Origin: Candidatus Symbiothrix sp.
Lineage (GTDB): Bacteria > Bacteroidota > Bacteroidia > Bacteroidales > Azobacteroidaceae
Length of the DNA stretch: 49,717 nucleotides
Direction of reading: 5' to 3'
Assembly: GCA_031272095.1 (NCBI GenBank)
Contig: JAISUM010000079.1
Location: 1-49,717 of the forward strand
Made by a program: the position numbers and the translations under genes. Shown here piece by piece: positions 7,482 through 16,010 of the stretch (the first letter of the stretch is position 1; each line of letters begins with the position of its first letter). The notes under the pieces are model-generated. The model was not told the DNA's origin, ran no database searches, and was given only the letters and a program-made list of their open reading frames with translations.

Positions 7482-8378
7482 ATGCTTGAAAATCTCCTTT
7501 ATCGAATAATTAAGGGCTTATGGATAAGCTTTTCATGCCTGCCTTTTTGGGCGATATACCGTTTGTCGGATCTCTTTTTTTATATTGTGTTTTATGTCGG
7601 ACGATATCGGCGGCGTGTTGTGCGAGCCAATCTGATCAGTTCTTTTCCCGAAAAAAGCCTGCCGGAAATTCAGTGCATCGAACGGAAATTTTATCAATAT
7701 CTGTGCGATTGTTTTGTGGAATCGACCAAATTGGCAACGATGTCGCACCGCACCATGAAACGTCGGATGCGTGTTGTGAATGCGGAAGATGTCAATCGCG
7801 AAATCCGCGCAGGGCGTTCCGTATCACTTTTTCTTGGGCATTATGCGAATTGGGAATGGGTCAGCTCGTTACCGCTGTGGCTCGAACCGACGATGGTGGG
7901 CGGGCAAGTCTATCATCGTTTGCATAACCGACTGATGGACAGGCTGATGATTTTCAACCGCGAGCGGATGGGGACGCAGTGTGTCGAGATGCACGATATT
8001 TTGCGTTGGATTCATACGCAGCACGCCAATCGACTTGTCAGCGTTACCGGCTACATAGCCGACCAGTCGCCTTCGCGTCGCAATGTCAGGTATTTTTTGC
8101 CTTTCCTGCATCACAATATTCCGGTGCTGATCGGCGCAGAACGCATTACGCAAAAATACGGTTTTACTGCTTTTTATGTGGAGCTAAAACGTGTCAAAAG
8201 AGGCTATTACGAAGCGCAGTTTGTTCGTATGCCCAATGAAAAACCTTCTGCCAAAACGGAATATCCAACAACCGAATGGTATTATCGGCTGTTGGAACAA
8301 ACCATTCGTCGCCAGCCGGAACTCTATCTCTGGACGCACAAGCGTTTCAAATACGCGAAACCCGACCCGATCATCTGA
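7482..8378 (+). CDS. Lipid A biosynthesis lauroyl/myristoyl acyltransferase family protein
   Basis: A 298-residue member of the LpxL/HtrB family, which adds secondary acyl chains to lipid A at the inner membrane. An N-terminal hydrophobic anchor is followed by the catalytic H(x)4E motif at H120 (HYANWEW), and the IADQSPSRRN block typical of the family lies near residue 190. I choose ATG 7482 over the TTG three codons upstream. The gene is divergent from the 7TM-HD gene, and its 3' end overlaps the convergent btuG by 8 bp. Confidence 0.9.
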   Translation: MLENLLYRIIKGLWISFSCLPFWAIYRLSDLFFYIVFYVGRYRRRVVRANLISSFPEKSLPEIQCIERKFYQYLCDCFVESTKLATMSHRTMKRRMRVVNAEDVNREIRAGRSVSLFLGHYANWEWVSSLPLWLEPTMVGGQVYHRLHNRLMDRLMIFNRERMGTQCVEMHDILRWIHTQHANRLVSVTGYIADQSPSRRNVRYFLPFLHHNIPVLIGAERITQKYGFTAFYVELKRVKRGYYEAQFVRMPNEKPSAKTEYPTTEWYYRLLEQTIRRQPELYLWTHKRFKYAKPDPII

Positions 8379-9453
8379 AAACGAATTTGCAGGGAGCGAC
8401 GCCCGCCGTATGCTCGGCGATTTTTTTGCCTGCTGCATCGAAAATGACGATTTTTCCGTTATTGGAATAATCGTTCGCGTCGGCAATGTAGAGCTTGCCG
8501 CTCGGTGCAATAGCAATGCCGTATGGAGAAATGACAGGAGCCTCCGCTGCGTCGAAGATAGGTTCCGTCGCTCCGGCAGCAGCGCCTGACACACTATACC
8601 GTCCGTAAAAGTTGGTCGCATTCCAATTGGCGTCATAAATGACATTGTAAAAATAGACATAGCCGCCCGACAAGGCATAATCGGTGGTCGGTGCCTCTCC
8701 CAAAGTCAGCACGACGTCGTTCTGCGTATCGATACGCTGAAATCCGCCCGCAACAGGCATCCCGAAATTGCCCTGATAGCTGACATAGACATAGCGTTCG
8801 TCATCACTTTTGACGATGTTCGGATTCAGTCCGACCGTGATGCGCCCAATTTCCGAAAAGGTGTTGAGGTCAATGACGGACAGCGTACTGTCGGTATCGT
8901 CATAAAAACTGGCGTTGGCAACATAAAGTCGCTCGCCGCAGACCGCCATACCTTCGGGATAATGACCGGTCGCCACTTTTCGCTCGTCTATCGTCAGTGA
9001 GACGGTGTCGATTCGGGCAACCGATCCGTCCCAACACGAGACATAGACATAACCGCCGAATGTTGCCAAATAGCGAGGCTGACGCGGCAATTCGCCATTG
9101 AAAAAGCCGATCTTCTTGACTGTTTTCAAGGAATCTGCCGACAGAACGCGCACATAACTCGACTGCGCCACCGTGATATACAACTTGTTGCCATAGCGCA
9201 ACATATCTTGTGCGGTGTCGCCCAAAGGCTCGCCCAAATCCACCCCGAAAACACTGTCGTTTTCGAGATCATACAAAGACAGACCGGCATTGTTATAGCC
9301 TGCCCCGCCCTGATTAAGAATCAACACTCCCTGCGCCGTATAGTCCTTCGGGGGATTTTTCGGCTTTTCGGCTTCCGATTCGCAACTACTGATAGTGAGG
9401 CACATAGCCGCACTCAAAACTACACTCGTTAAAAAATTAATTTTACTGTACAT
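8371..9453 (-). CDS. btuG: BtuG-like cobalamin-binding surface lipoprotein (YncE-type beta-propeller)
   Basis: A 360-residue predicted lipoprotein with lipobox ISSC (Cys24). The mature part is a chain of propeller blades of the YncE/DUF5074 kind (LYITVAQSSYVRVLSADSL, YPEGMAVCGERLYVANASF, YGIAIAPSGKLYIADANDY). In Bacteroides a propeller lipoprotein encoded beside BtuB caps the transporter and captures vitamin B12 very tightly. Here the gene directly follows btuB under a cobalamin riboswitch, so the same role is well supported by context. A TCTA array fills the btuB-btuG junction. Confidence 0.85.
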   Translation of the reverse strand: MYSKINFLTSVVLSAAMCLTISSCESEAEKPKNPPKDYTAQGVLILNQGGAGYNNAGLSLYDLENDSVFGVDLGEPLGDTAQDMLRYGNKLYITVAQSSYVRVLSADSLKTVKKIGFFNGELPRQPRYLATFGGYVYVSCWDGSVARIDTVSLTIDERKVATGHYPEGMAVCGERLYVANASFYDDTDSTLSVIDLNTFSEIGRITVGLNPNIVKSDDERYVYVSYQGNFGMPVAGGFQRIDTQNDVVLTLGEAPTTDYALSGGYVYFYNVIYDANWNATNFYGRYSVSGAAAGATEPIFDAAEAPVISPYGIAIAPSGKLYIADANDYSNNGKIVIFDAAGKKIAEHTAGVAPCKFVFR

Positions 9454-9460
9454 GATTTGA

Positions 9461-9508
9461 ATAGATTAATAGAAATATAGATTAATAGAAATATAGATTA
9501 ATAGATAA
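9461..9508 (-). repeat. TCTA tandem array, 16-bp period, between btuB and btuG
   Basis: Three 16-bp units, ATAGATTAATAGAAAT twice and then ATAGATTAATAGATAA on the plus strand, read on the coding (minus) strand as alternating TCTATTAA and TCTATATT. The array starts inside the last codons of btuB (stop at 9498-9500) and ends 7 bp before the btuG ATG. It therefore takes the place of the ribosome-binding region of btuG. Confidence 0.85.
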
Positions 9509-11423
9509 AATTCAGATTTAAGCGATAAGCGCGTCCGGGCATTGGATAGGAGCGGACGACGACATATTGTTCATTTGTCAGATTGACACATTCGACCGAT
9601 GTGCGCAGGCTGCTTTTCGACAATTTCCATTTGCGGCAGATCGACAATCCGTGTTCGGTATAATGCGGCAACAGGCTGTCCGACGAAGGTGTTTCGTTGT
9701 AATAGCGTTCGCCGCAATAGAGCAGATTGTAATTGATTTCAAACCAAGGAAATATCAGGTTTGCCCAAGCTGATGTGGTGCTTTGCGGCGTATAGCGTAT
9801 TTGCCGAGCTTGTTGGTCTAATGCCTGTTGCCAAGTCTGCGAAAATTTGAGTTCCGCCCGACAATTCCGACTTGCCTGAAGGTGCAATAACAGATGGATG
9901 TCCAATCCTTTAATAAACACTTCGTCGCGATTTTGCACCGACCACAACGCCAATGATTGTCCGGCATAAGTTACAATTTTATTTTCAATCCGGTTGTAAT
10001 AAGCATCCGCCGACGCCGACAGCAAGGGCAACCAATCGTTGAAACGATGCAGCCAAGTCAGCCCCAGATTGTATTGGTGCGCATTTTCGGGTTGCAGTCC
10101 GGTGTTTGCCATTGGCGGGTAATACATATCGGCGAAAGTCGGCATGCGCCAACTGTTGCGGTAAGATATGCGTAGCCGTGCGGGAACGATTTTGAAGGGT
10201 TTGACGGACAAACTGATGCTCGGCGAAAAATGATTTTTCAAAGCATGTTGTCCGTTCAGGCGGTTTAGTTGGTTGAGCAGGGAGGCTCTGATCACTAATT
10301 GCGGCGTCTCGTATTTTCCGGACAAGGCGCTGCACCATTCTGAGCGGGTGGGCTGCAGCCTGTTTTGCTGCGACACGCCATTGCCATAGCTACCGTCGTT
10401 TGCCCACGCGAATGACCATTGTGCCGTTGGCTGATAGAGCAAAGTAGCATTGGCGTAATATTCGGTTTGTACAAAATTATTCCAATAATCGGGGTATAAC
10501 AAGTGTTGATAATTCATTTCCGAAAGACTGATTTTTGCGTTGATTTCTAAGGATATAGCTTGCCATTCGCGGGTATAGCGCAGGTGCGAAAATCCGATGT
10601 GGTCTTGCATCGTTTCGCCGGCATAAGGATTGTAGGAAATGACCGGCGAAGGCAAATTGCGGTCGGAATCGTAGTAATAAATTTTCCATTCCAAGCGTCC
10701 CTGTTCGCGGAAATCACCTGTCAGTTTGCTTTCTAACTGTGCGTGTTGGGTTTCGGAGTGGATCCTGCGCCGATTTTCGCCATACAGCGAGAAAGGATAA
10801 TCGCCTTTAGATTGCAAATATTCGCCGAAAAGATGCAGGGAAACGGTCGGACTGAGGGCGGTTCCGTAAGCGAGGTAAGGCGAAACCATTTGCCACGAAC
10901 CGGCTTTCAGTCCGGCGCGGAAGTCCGGCGACTGATTTTCCGAGCGCGATACAATATTAATAATACCGCCCAATGCTAAATTTCGCGCAGGCTGCAACAG
11001 TTCGTCATTTTCGCCGATCGACACGCTGATATTTTCCACATTATTGAGCGAAAATCGTCCCAAATCCATTTGTCCGGTTTGATAGTCCGACATCGCGACG
11101 CCATCGTAGGCGACGGTCGTATAATTTGCGCCCAGATTGCGAATCGAAACCGTTTTCAGTCCGCCGATGCCGCCATAGTCTTTCACCTGAACGCCCGCGA
11201 TTTGTTTGAGAGCATCGGAAGCTTGCAGCGCATTGAGCCGTTCGATTTGTTCGGACGTCAACACCTGTGTCGGCGTCGTTTGCATCCGGGTGCTTGGGTG
11301 CACCGCACGAACTTCGACCTCGCGCAAGAGGCGGGTGAGCGTTGTGTCGTCCGGCGATTGCGCCTTGACGCCGATGAGAGTAAATCCCAAAAATAAAAAC
11401 AAGAGTTGTTGTTTTTTCGTCAT
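9498..11423 (-). CDS. btuB: TonB-dependent cobalamin receptor
   Basis: A 641-residue outer-membrane receptor. A signal peptide (residues 1-21, ending VKAQ) is followed by a TonB-box/plug region at about 30-160, with LTSEQIERLNALQASDALK, GIGGLKTVSIRNLG and NLALGGIINIVS. A 22-strand barrel then runs to a C-terminal strand ending in aromatic residues (RLNLNFIY). The cobalamin riboswitch directly upstream and the BtuG homologue downstream identify the substrate as a corrinoid. The start is the ATG 45 bp after the riboswitch. Confidence 0.92.
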   Translation of the reverse strand: MTKKQQLLFLFLGFTLIGVKAQSPDDTTLTRLLREVEVRAVHPSTRMQTTPTQVLTSEQIERLNALQASDALKQIAGVQVKDYGGIGGLKTVSIRNLGANYTTVAYDGVAMSDYQTGQMDLGRFSLNNVENISVSIGENDELLQPARNLALGGIINIVSRSENQSPDFRAGLKAGSWQMVSPYLAYGTALSPTVSLHLFGEYLQSKGDYPFSLYGENRRRIHSETQHAQLESKLTGDFREQGRLEWKIYYYDSDRNLPSPVISYNPYAGETMQDHIGFSHLRYTREWQAISLEINAKISLSEMNYQHLLYPDYWNNFVQTEYYANATLLYQPTAQWSFAWANDGSYGNGVSQQNRLQPTRSEWCSALSGKYETPQLVIRASLLNQLNRLNGQHALKNHFSPSISLSVKPFKIVPARLRISYRNSWRMPTFADMYYPPMANTGLQPENAHQYNLGLTWLHRFNDWLPLLSASADAYYNRIENKIVTYAGQSLALWSVQNRDEVFIKGLDIHLLLHLQASRNCRAELKFSQTWQQALDQQARQIRYTPQSTTSAWANLIFPWFEINYNLLYCGERYYNETPSSDSLLPHYTEHGLSICRKWKLSKSSLRTSVECVNLTNEQYVVVRSYPMPGRAYRLNLNFIY

Positions 11424-11467
11424 ACTTTTTTGCCTGTTCCGCGCAGGCGTTTAGCAATTAATATTTT

Positions 11468-11665
11468 TGTATGGCAGGTCTTCTGACTTACTCTTTCCGG
11501 CGAAATGCCTTCCCAAATTTTCGATTCAGTGGCAAAGTGTTATTTCGCTGTCGTTTCAATTCGTGATTTATTATTGAAACAGAGATCACAGCAGCGGGAC
11601 TGTTCGGGATTTGCACCCGATTCCCTTTTCATCCGATTCCCGAAACGGGACTCAAAGAACCAATA
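11468..11665 (-). promoter_or_regulatory. Cobalamin riboswitch
   Basis: On the minus strand the segment holds the expected conserved blocks in order: a GGGAATCGGGTGCAAATCCC region followed by ACAGTCCCGCTGCTGTGATC, the B12 box GCCACTG (complement at 11527-11533), and the closing GTCAGAAGACCTGCC (complement at about 11475-11489). The element lies between a canonical promoter and btuB. Binding of adenosylcobalamin or a related corrinoid should shut off btuB and btuG expression. Confidence 0.93.
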
Positions 11666-11671
11666 CGGCGG

Positions 11672-11703
11672 CAAAGGTACATGATTTTTTTGAAATATGC
11701 AAA
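11672..11703 (-). promoter_or_regulatory. Promoter of the cobalamin riboswitch-btuB-btuG unit
   Basis: TTTG (11703-11700), an exact 20-bp spacer and TACCTTTG (11679-11672) on the minus strand. The -33 element is one half of the palindrome CAAAGTTAAACTTTG (11700-11714), whose other half gives a TTTG facing the divergent ABC operon. Confidence 0.85.
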
Positions 11704-11791
11704 GTTAAACTTTGTTAATAATTTGTGCAATCAAAATATTCTTTGTTCCTTTGTGGCATAATTTATTAGGACACTAAAACAGTATGCCATT

Positions 11792-12613
11792 ATGATTGAA
11801 ATTCGGAACTTATCGTTCAAGTATGGAAAGCGCGAACCGCTGTTCGACGATCTGTCGTTACAAGTTGATGCAGGACGCATTGCAGGTTTGCTTGGAAAGA
11901 ACGGGGCAGGCAAATCGACCTTGCTCCGGTTGGTGGCGGGCTTGCTGACTCCGCAAAGCGGTAGCGTGTGCGTAGATGGCTTTGTGCCTTCCCAACGCAA
12001 TCCGCTGTATCTCTCGGAAGTCTGTATGATTCCCGAAGAATTTTCGTTGCCGTCGATTTCGATTGCGGCGTATATCAGGGCTGTCGCTCCGTTGTATCCG
12101 ACTTTCGACCGTGATAAGATGGCGCAGCTTTTGGGCGAATTTGAGTTGCAGCCCCAAGACCGGTTGCATCGTTTGTCGCACGGACAGCGCAAAAAATTTC
12201 TGATTGCCTTCGCGCTGGCGAGCAATTGTCGTCTGCTGCTGTTAGACGAACCGACCAACGGCTTGGATATTCCCTCGAAAAGTCTGTTTCGCAGGGTTTT
12301 GGTTGGCTCGATCAGCGACGAACAGTTGGTTGTGATTTCGACGCATCAGGTCAAAGACATTGATACGGTGATCGATGCTTTGATCGTGGTGGATGACGGC
12401 GCCCTCGTGTTTGAAGACGACATGGCGGCTATCGGACAAAAATATCTCTTTGAGACCACGCCTCTTGCCGATGCCAACGCTCTCTATGCCGAACAGTCGG
12501 TAGCCGGTTACCGTGTGATCCGCGCCCGTAGCGACGAGCAGGAAGAAACGACGGTCGATCTCGAACTGTTTTTCAACGCAATTATTCACCACAAAATTCA
12601 AATGACAAAATGA
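11792..12613 (+). CDS. ABC transporter ATP-binding protein
   Basis: A 273-residue ATPase with Walker A GKNGAGKST (residues 35-43), signature LSHGQ (128-132), Walker B LLLLDEPTNGLD (from about 148) and the switch histidine in ISTHQ (H185). It powers the membrane protein encoded next, with which it overlaps by 4 bp (ATGA). The linked GntR regulator suggests an antibiotic- or envelope-stress-type exporter of the YtrB kind; the substrate is unknown. The start at 11792 gives MIEIRNLSFKYG, the normal beginning of this family. Confidence 0.92.
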   Translation: MIEIRNLSFKYGKREPLFDDLSLQVDAGRIAGLLGKNGAGKSTLLRLVAGLLTPQSGSVCVDGFVPSQRNPLYLSEVCMIPEEFSLPSISIAAYIRAVAPLYPTFDRDKMAQLLGEFELQPQDRLHRLSHGQRKKFLIAFALASNCRLLLLDEPTNGLDIPSKSLFRRVLVGSISDEQLVVISTHQVKDIDTVIDALIVVDDGALVFEDDMAAIGQKYLFETTPLADANALYAEQSVAGYRVIRARSDEQEETTVDLELFFNAIIHHKIQMTK

Positions 12614-13398
12614 AAATGCACGCTTTTTTCAGTTTCAGCCGTTTTGTGCGGCTCCTCGCTTGCGACTTGCAGCTCAACTTCAAACGCTATTTGCTGACCG
12701 TTGTCGGCGGATTGATTTTGCTGTTTGTAATAACTGCTATGAATACCAGTTATCATATAAATTATCAAAGTATATTTTGGATAACATTATTGCTATTGGG
12801 GGTCATTATCGGTTGTTCATTCCCTGAAATGAGCGACAAAAAGACGACTGCCAATTATCTGATGTTGCCGGCGTCGAATTTTGAAAAGTACCTGTCGCAG
12901 ATCGTGATTTATATTCTTGGCGGAACATTCATTTTTATGCTCCTTTTCTATATTGATGTACACCTGATGCGTTGGATCTTGCAAACAAGACATCAGGTGC
13001 ATGTAAATATATTTGAATGGAAAAATATTCTATCTATGGGTGGATATAAATTTACTTGGATGATCTGGGTTATCATCATTTCTGTCGGCTGTTATTTGTT
13101 TGCAGTGCGTCTGTTTTTTCGGCGCTATGCGGTAGTGAAAACGGCGTTCAGTTTGGTTATTCTTATCTTGTTGGCTCTATGTTCCATAGCTGTTTGGCTG
13201 CGCTTGTTCTATCCATGTCCGAATTGTGATTTTATTGGAGATCTAAACATACCGCATCGTATTGTTTTCCGTTGCCATATTGGCGAGGGGATATACTCAT
13301 TTGACAATGAGGACGTCTTGACACTGGTGATTTTCAATGTCAGCTGGATAGTTTTCTTAGTGCTGGGTTATTTCAAATTAAAAGAGAAACAGTCATGA
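12610..13398 (+). CDS. ABC-2 type permease
   Basis: A 262-residue membrane protein with six hydrophobic segments (for example LTVVGGLILLFVITA near residue 30 and IVIYILGGTFIFMLLFYI near 97). It contains the motif NYLMLPASNFEKYLSQ, which recurs in Bacteroidota ABC-2 permeases. It is the membrane partner of the ATPase upstream. Both ends overlap their neighbours by 4 bp (ATGA), pointing to translational coupling through the operon. Confidence 0.85.
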   Translation: MKMHAFFSFSRFVRLLACDLQLNFKRYLLTVVGGLILLFVITAMNTSYHINYQSIFWITLLLLGVIIGCSFPEMSDKKTTANYLMLPASNFEKYLSQIVIYILGGTFIFMLLFYIDVHLMRWILQTRHQVHVNIFEWKNILSMGGYKFTWMIWVIIISVGCYLFAVRLFFRRYAVVKTAFSLVILILLALCSIAVWLRLFYPCPNCDFIGDLNIPHRIVFRCHIGEGIYSFDNEDVLTLVIFNVSWIVFLVLGYFKLKEKQS

Positions 13399-13769
13399 GT
13401 ATGGATTTCAAATCAAGCAAGAGCATTTTTCTGCAGATAGCGGAAAACATGGCTCACCGTATTCTGGAAGGGCAGTTGAAGGAGGGCGACCGGGTGCCGT
13501 CCTTGCGCGACTTGGCGACCGAATACGAAGTGAATCGTAACACCTTGATGCGCACTTATGCCTTGCTCGACGAGGCAGGCGTGTTCGAGAACAGACGCGG
13601 CATCGGTTTTTTCGTCTCCGAAAATGCTGTCGCCATTTTGCGGGAACGCGAGCGCAAAACATTTTTTGCGACCGATTTGCCCGAATTTATGCAGAAAGTC
13701 AAACTCTTGCAGTTGACCGAAAGCGATTTGTCCGAATTACTAACCCTCTTAAAAACTCCATCAAAATGA
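13395..13769 (+). CDS. GntR family regulator (YtrA-like)
   Basis: A 124-residue short GntR protein. The winged helix occupies residues 8-75 (SKSIFLQIAENMAHRIL, VPSLRDLATEYEVNRNT, then GIGFFVSE), followed by a short helical tail of the YtrA type for dimerisation. There is no large effector domain. Such regulators usually repress the ABC operon in which they lie, so autoregulation of the promoter region before 11792 is likely but not shown. It overlaps both neighbours by 4 bp. Confidence 0.92.
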   Translation: MSMDFKSSKSIFLQIAENMAHRILEGQLKEGDRVPSLRDLATEYEVNRNTLMRTYALLDEAGVFENRRGIGFFVSENAVAILRERERKTFFATDLPEFMQKVKLLQLTESDLSELLTLLKTPSK

Positions 13770-14401
13770 AAAAAAGTAATATTATTCTGACCTCTTTCCT
13801 CGTATTTATTTTCGGAAGCACCCTGTATTACGTTATCGACTCGAAAAAGAACGAACATAAGATTGATCCGCAGTTCCATTCGCAGACCGACCGCTATCCG
13901 CTGCCCGATTTTTCGACGGTCGTCGTCCGCGAAGCGCCTTACATCGTTACAATTCATCAGGACGATGAAAACTATCTGACGGTGTATCGTTATTTTGGCG
14001 CCAATGCTACCGACACGACCAGCGCTATGTTGCCTGACGGCGCAGTGTATCATATCAGCGGCGATACGCTGTTTGTTGATGCGCTCCACACAACAGATGT
14101 CTATTGCCAGCGGATAGTGGAAGTGATCGCCGAAAGCAGCACGGTCAATATTTACCAAGTGCCGGTCGAAAAATTGCAGGTCAAGGCAGATGATGCGACG
14201 ATGCAGATCAAGCATCAATCGGAAATCGACAGTCTGTATCTTACCGCCGTCCATTCGGTAATCACGTTTGAAAAAGATTGCAGGATTTCGTCTTTTGTAA
14301 CTACTCTCTCGGACACGACAAGCGTTTTGAGCAATGCCATAATGCAAAACTTGTCGGTGAAAAAAGACGAATCGAGCAGGATTGTGGTTGAGGGACAATG
14401 A
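13766..14401 (+). CDS. Membrane-anchored protein of unknown function
   Basis: A 211-residue protein with one N-terminal hydrophobic segment (residues 5-24) and then a polar extracytoplasmic part rich in short strands and threonines (VVREAPYIVTIHQDDENYLTVYRY, DDATMQIKH). I do not recognise a named family with certainty; the pattern of short repeated strands resembles GIN/DUF2807-type beta-rich domains, which often lie beside such ABC/GntR operons in Bacteroidota. It is translationally coupled to the regulator gene (ATGA overlap) and closes the operon. Confidence 0.7.
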   Translation: MKKSNIILTSFLVFIFGSTLYYVIDSKKNEHKIDPQFHSQTDRYPLPDFSTVVVREAPYIVTIHQDDENYLTVYRYFGANATDTTSAMLPDGAVYHISGDTLFVDALHTTDVYCQRIVEVIAESSTVNIYQVPVEKLQVKADDATMQIKHQSEIDSLYLTAVHSVITFEKDCRISSFVTTLSDTTSVLSNAIMQNLSVKKDESSRIVVEGQ

Positions 14402-14429
14402 GGTGGGGAGGTGAAATGAGAATGATCGA

Positions 14430-15932
14430 CTACAGCGACCGTTCTATCACCTCCCTGATTTCTTCTTTGCCCGGATAGGAAATGAATTTTTTCACAAAAT
14501 TACCTTCGGCGTCAAAAATAAGGTAGGTTGGAATGTATTCTGTTTCGTATTTTCCTGAAACAGAAAAACTTTGCCATTCGTCTGCTGTGATATAATAATG
14601 CTCGCCGCCGATGCGTTCGATTTTTTCTCGCCAAATATCTTTCGGCGAACTTGTACTTGTAATATACACCCAAACGACGTCTTTATTTTTCATTTCAGCT
14701 TTTAGCGGACGCATATCTGCTATCGCCATCATGCAGGGGGAACACCATGTCGCCCACAAATCGATCACTACCAGCTTGCCTTTATATTTTGAAACTATCG
14801 TTTCAATGAATTGATTTTTTGGGTAGTCGGGCGTTTCATTGATGACTACAGGCAGATTGGACTGTTTCAATTCTTCGTTCTTTTCAAACAGGTATTTTGC
14901 AAAAGTAGGATTTTTGAAGTAGGTCTTAATTTCTTCTATCTGTTTGTCTGACAGCTGTTTAGGATGCGTTGCATCTAATTGTTTGGAGTATGCGTAGAGC
15001 GTCAGAAAATCATAAAAAATGCCTTCGTCGGCGCCAATCAAATCCGCCATAATGCTTTTGGTGGCTTTCAACCAATCGGCTAACGCCATGTTTTCGATGT
15101 CGGGGATATTCAAAATGGAATCATTTAAAATGGCTTGACACATCCCTGAATAGTGTACGCCAACCAATGTTGGCGGATTGTTGAAATCAAAGAAACCGAG
15201 AAATGAATAGTACGATTTATCAATTGAGGCAGGCGTAAACACAGTATCTTTTTCCGATGACTGATTTTCATAAAGCCATTGCAGTATGTCCCGATAGTTA
15301 AAGAGGTAAGCTGTAAATGTTGCCCATTTAATATTATCTACGGTTATTTTCTTTAACTTTTTTGAGGCATCTTGATTCTTTTCAATAAGAGCGATTTGAT
15401 TTTCGGTCCATTGTAAAAGATAATTTTTATACTCGTCAGGCGTCATATCATATCGAAGTCCGCTTAAAGTGGTTGCCGGATCCATAATGGCATAAGACAA
15501 CCCTGATGACAGTTGATTTATTTTTTCAAAATCTTCGGATGTCAGCATTTCTCCTTTTAACATTTTGAATTTGATGTCGTTGTTTTCGTCTAAAAACAGT
15601 TCAATTTTTGTTTCTTGATCAGACGACAACAAAATCATACCACATTCATTATCGTTGATAGACAACATAGCATACACGGGGCTATATAGTGGCACGGACA
15701 GCGAAAAAGTACCATCTGATTCTACCCTTGTTTCATAATCCAAAAATTGCTGATGAACGTTCTCAAATATCATATTTGGAACACTTACTTTCAGTTCATA
15801 TACTTTCCCATCAGGAAAAGCGCCTGTAAATTTACCGGAAAGCGTTGCTTTCCCTGTCTGTTCCTTTTGCGAACAGCTCACTACGACCAGCGCCAAAGCA
15901 ACTGTCGATAAAAGTTTGAAAAAATGATTCAT
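14430..15932 (-). CDS. TlpA-like thioredoxin-fold lipoprotein
   Basis: A 500-residue predicted lipoprotein with lipobox VVSC (Cys20). Residues about 25-350 form a long helical and beta-rich region of the kind found in front of Bacteroidota TlpA proteins (DUF4369/DUF5106-like, first part GKATLSGKFTG). The C-terminal 140 residues are a thioredoxin fold with the active site WCSPC (C397 and C400) in LWATWCSPCMMAIADM. It probably acts as a disulfide reductase facing the periplasm. No partner gene is adjacent. A minus-strand TACCTTTG promoter lies at 15977-15984. Confidence 0.88.
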   Translation of the reverse strand: MNHFFKLLSTVALALVVVSCSQKEQTGKATLSGKFTGAFPDGKVYELKVSVPNMIFENVHQQFLDYETRVESDGTFSLSVPLYSPVYAMLSINDNECGMILLSSDQETKIELFLDENNDIKFKMLKGEMLTSEDFEKINQLSSGLSYAIMDPATTLSGLRYDMTPDEYKNYLLQWTENQIALIEKNQDASKKLKKITVDNIKWATFTAYLFNYRDILQWLYENQSSEKDTVFTPASIDKSYYSFLGFFDFNNPPTLVGVHYSGMCQAILNDSILNIPDIENMALADWLKATKSIMADLIGADEGIFYDFLTLYAYSKQLDATHPKQLSDKQIEEIKTYFKNPTFAKYLFEKNEELKQSNLPVVINETPDYPKNQFIETIVSKYKGKLVVIDLWATWCSPCMMAIADMRPLKAEMKNKDVVWVYITSTSSPKDIWREKIERIGGEHYYITADEWQSFSVSGKYETEYIPTYLIFDAEGNFVKKFISYPGKEEIREVIERSL

Positions 15933-15976
15933 AATGATTTTATTTTTAATGAATTATACGTTTACAAATTTTGATG

Positions 15977-16010
15977 CAAAGGTAATGAAAATTTTTGGCA
16001 GCACTGCAAA
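15977..16010 (-). promoter_or_regulatory. Promoter of the TlpA-like gene
   Basis: TACCTTTG on the minus strand (15984-15977) with TTTG at 16010-16007, a spacer of 22 bp, slightly longer than usual. It lies 45 bp before the start codon. Confidence 0.6.

Noticed and set aside
13556..14398. 280-codon minus-strand open frame opposite the GntR and unknown genes
   Set aside because: The plus-strand genes have clear family motifs and 4-bp overlaps; the antisense frame shows no domain or promoter.
14406..14455. Inverted repeat GGGAGGTGA/TCACCTCCC as a shared terminator
   Set aside because: The loop is 32 nt, the right arm lies in codons of the TlpA-like gene and there is no T-tract.
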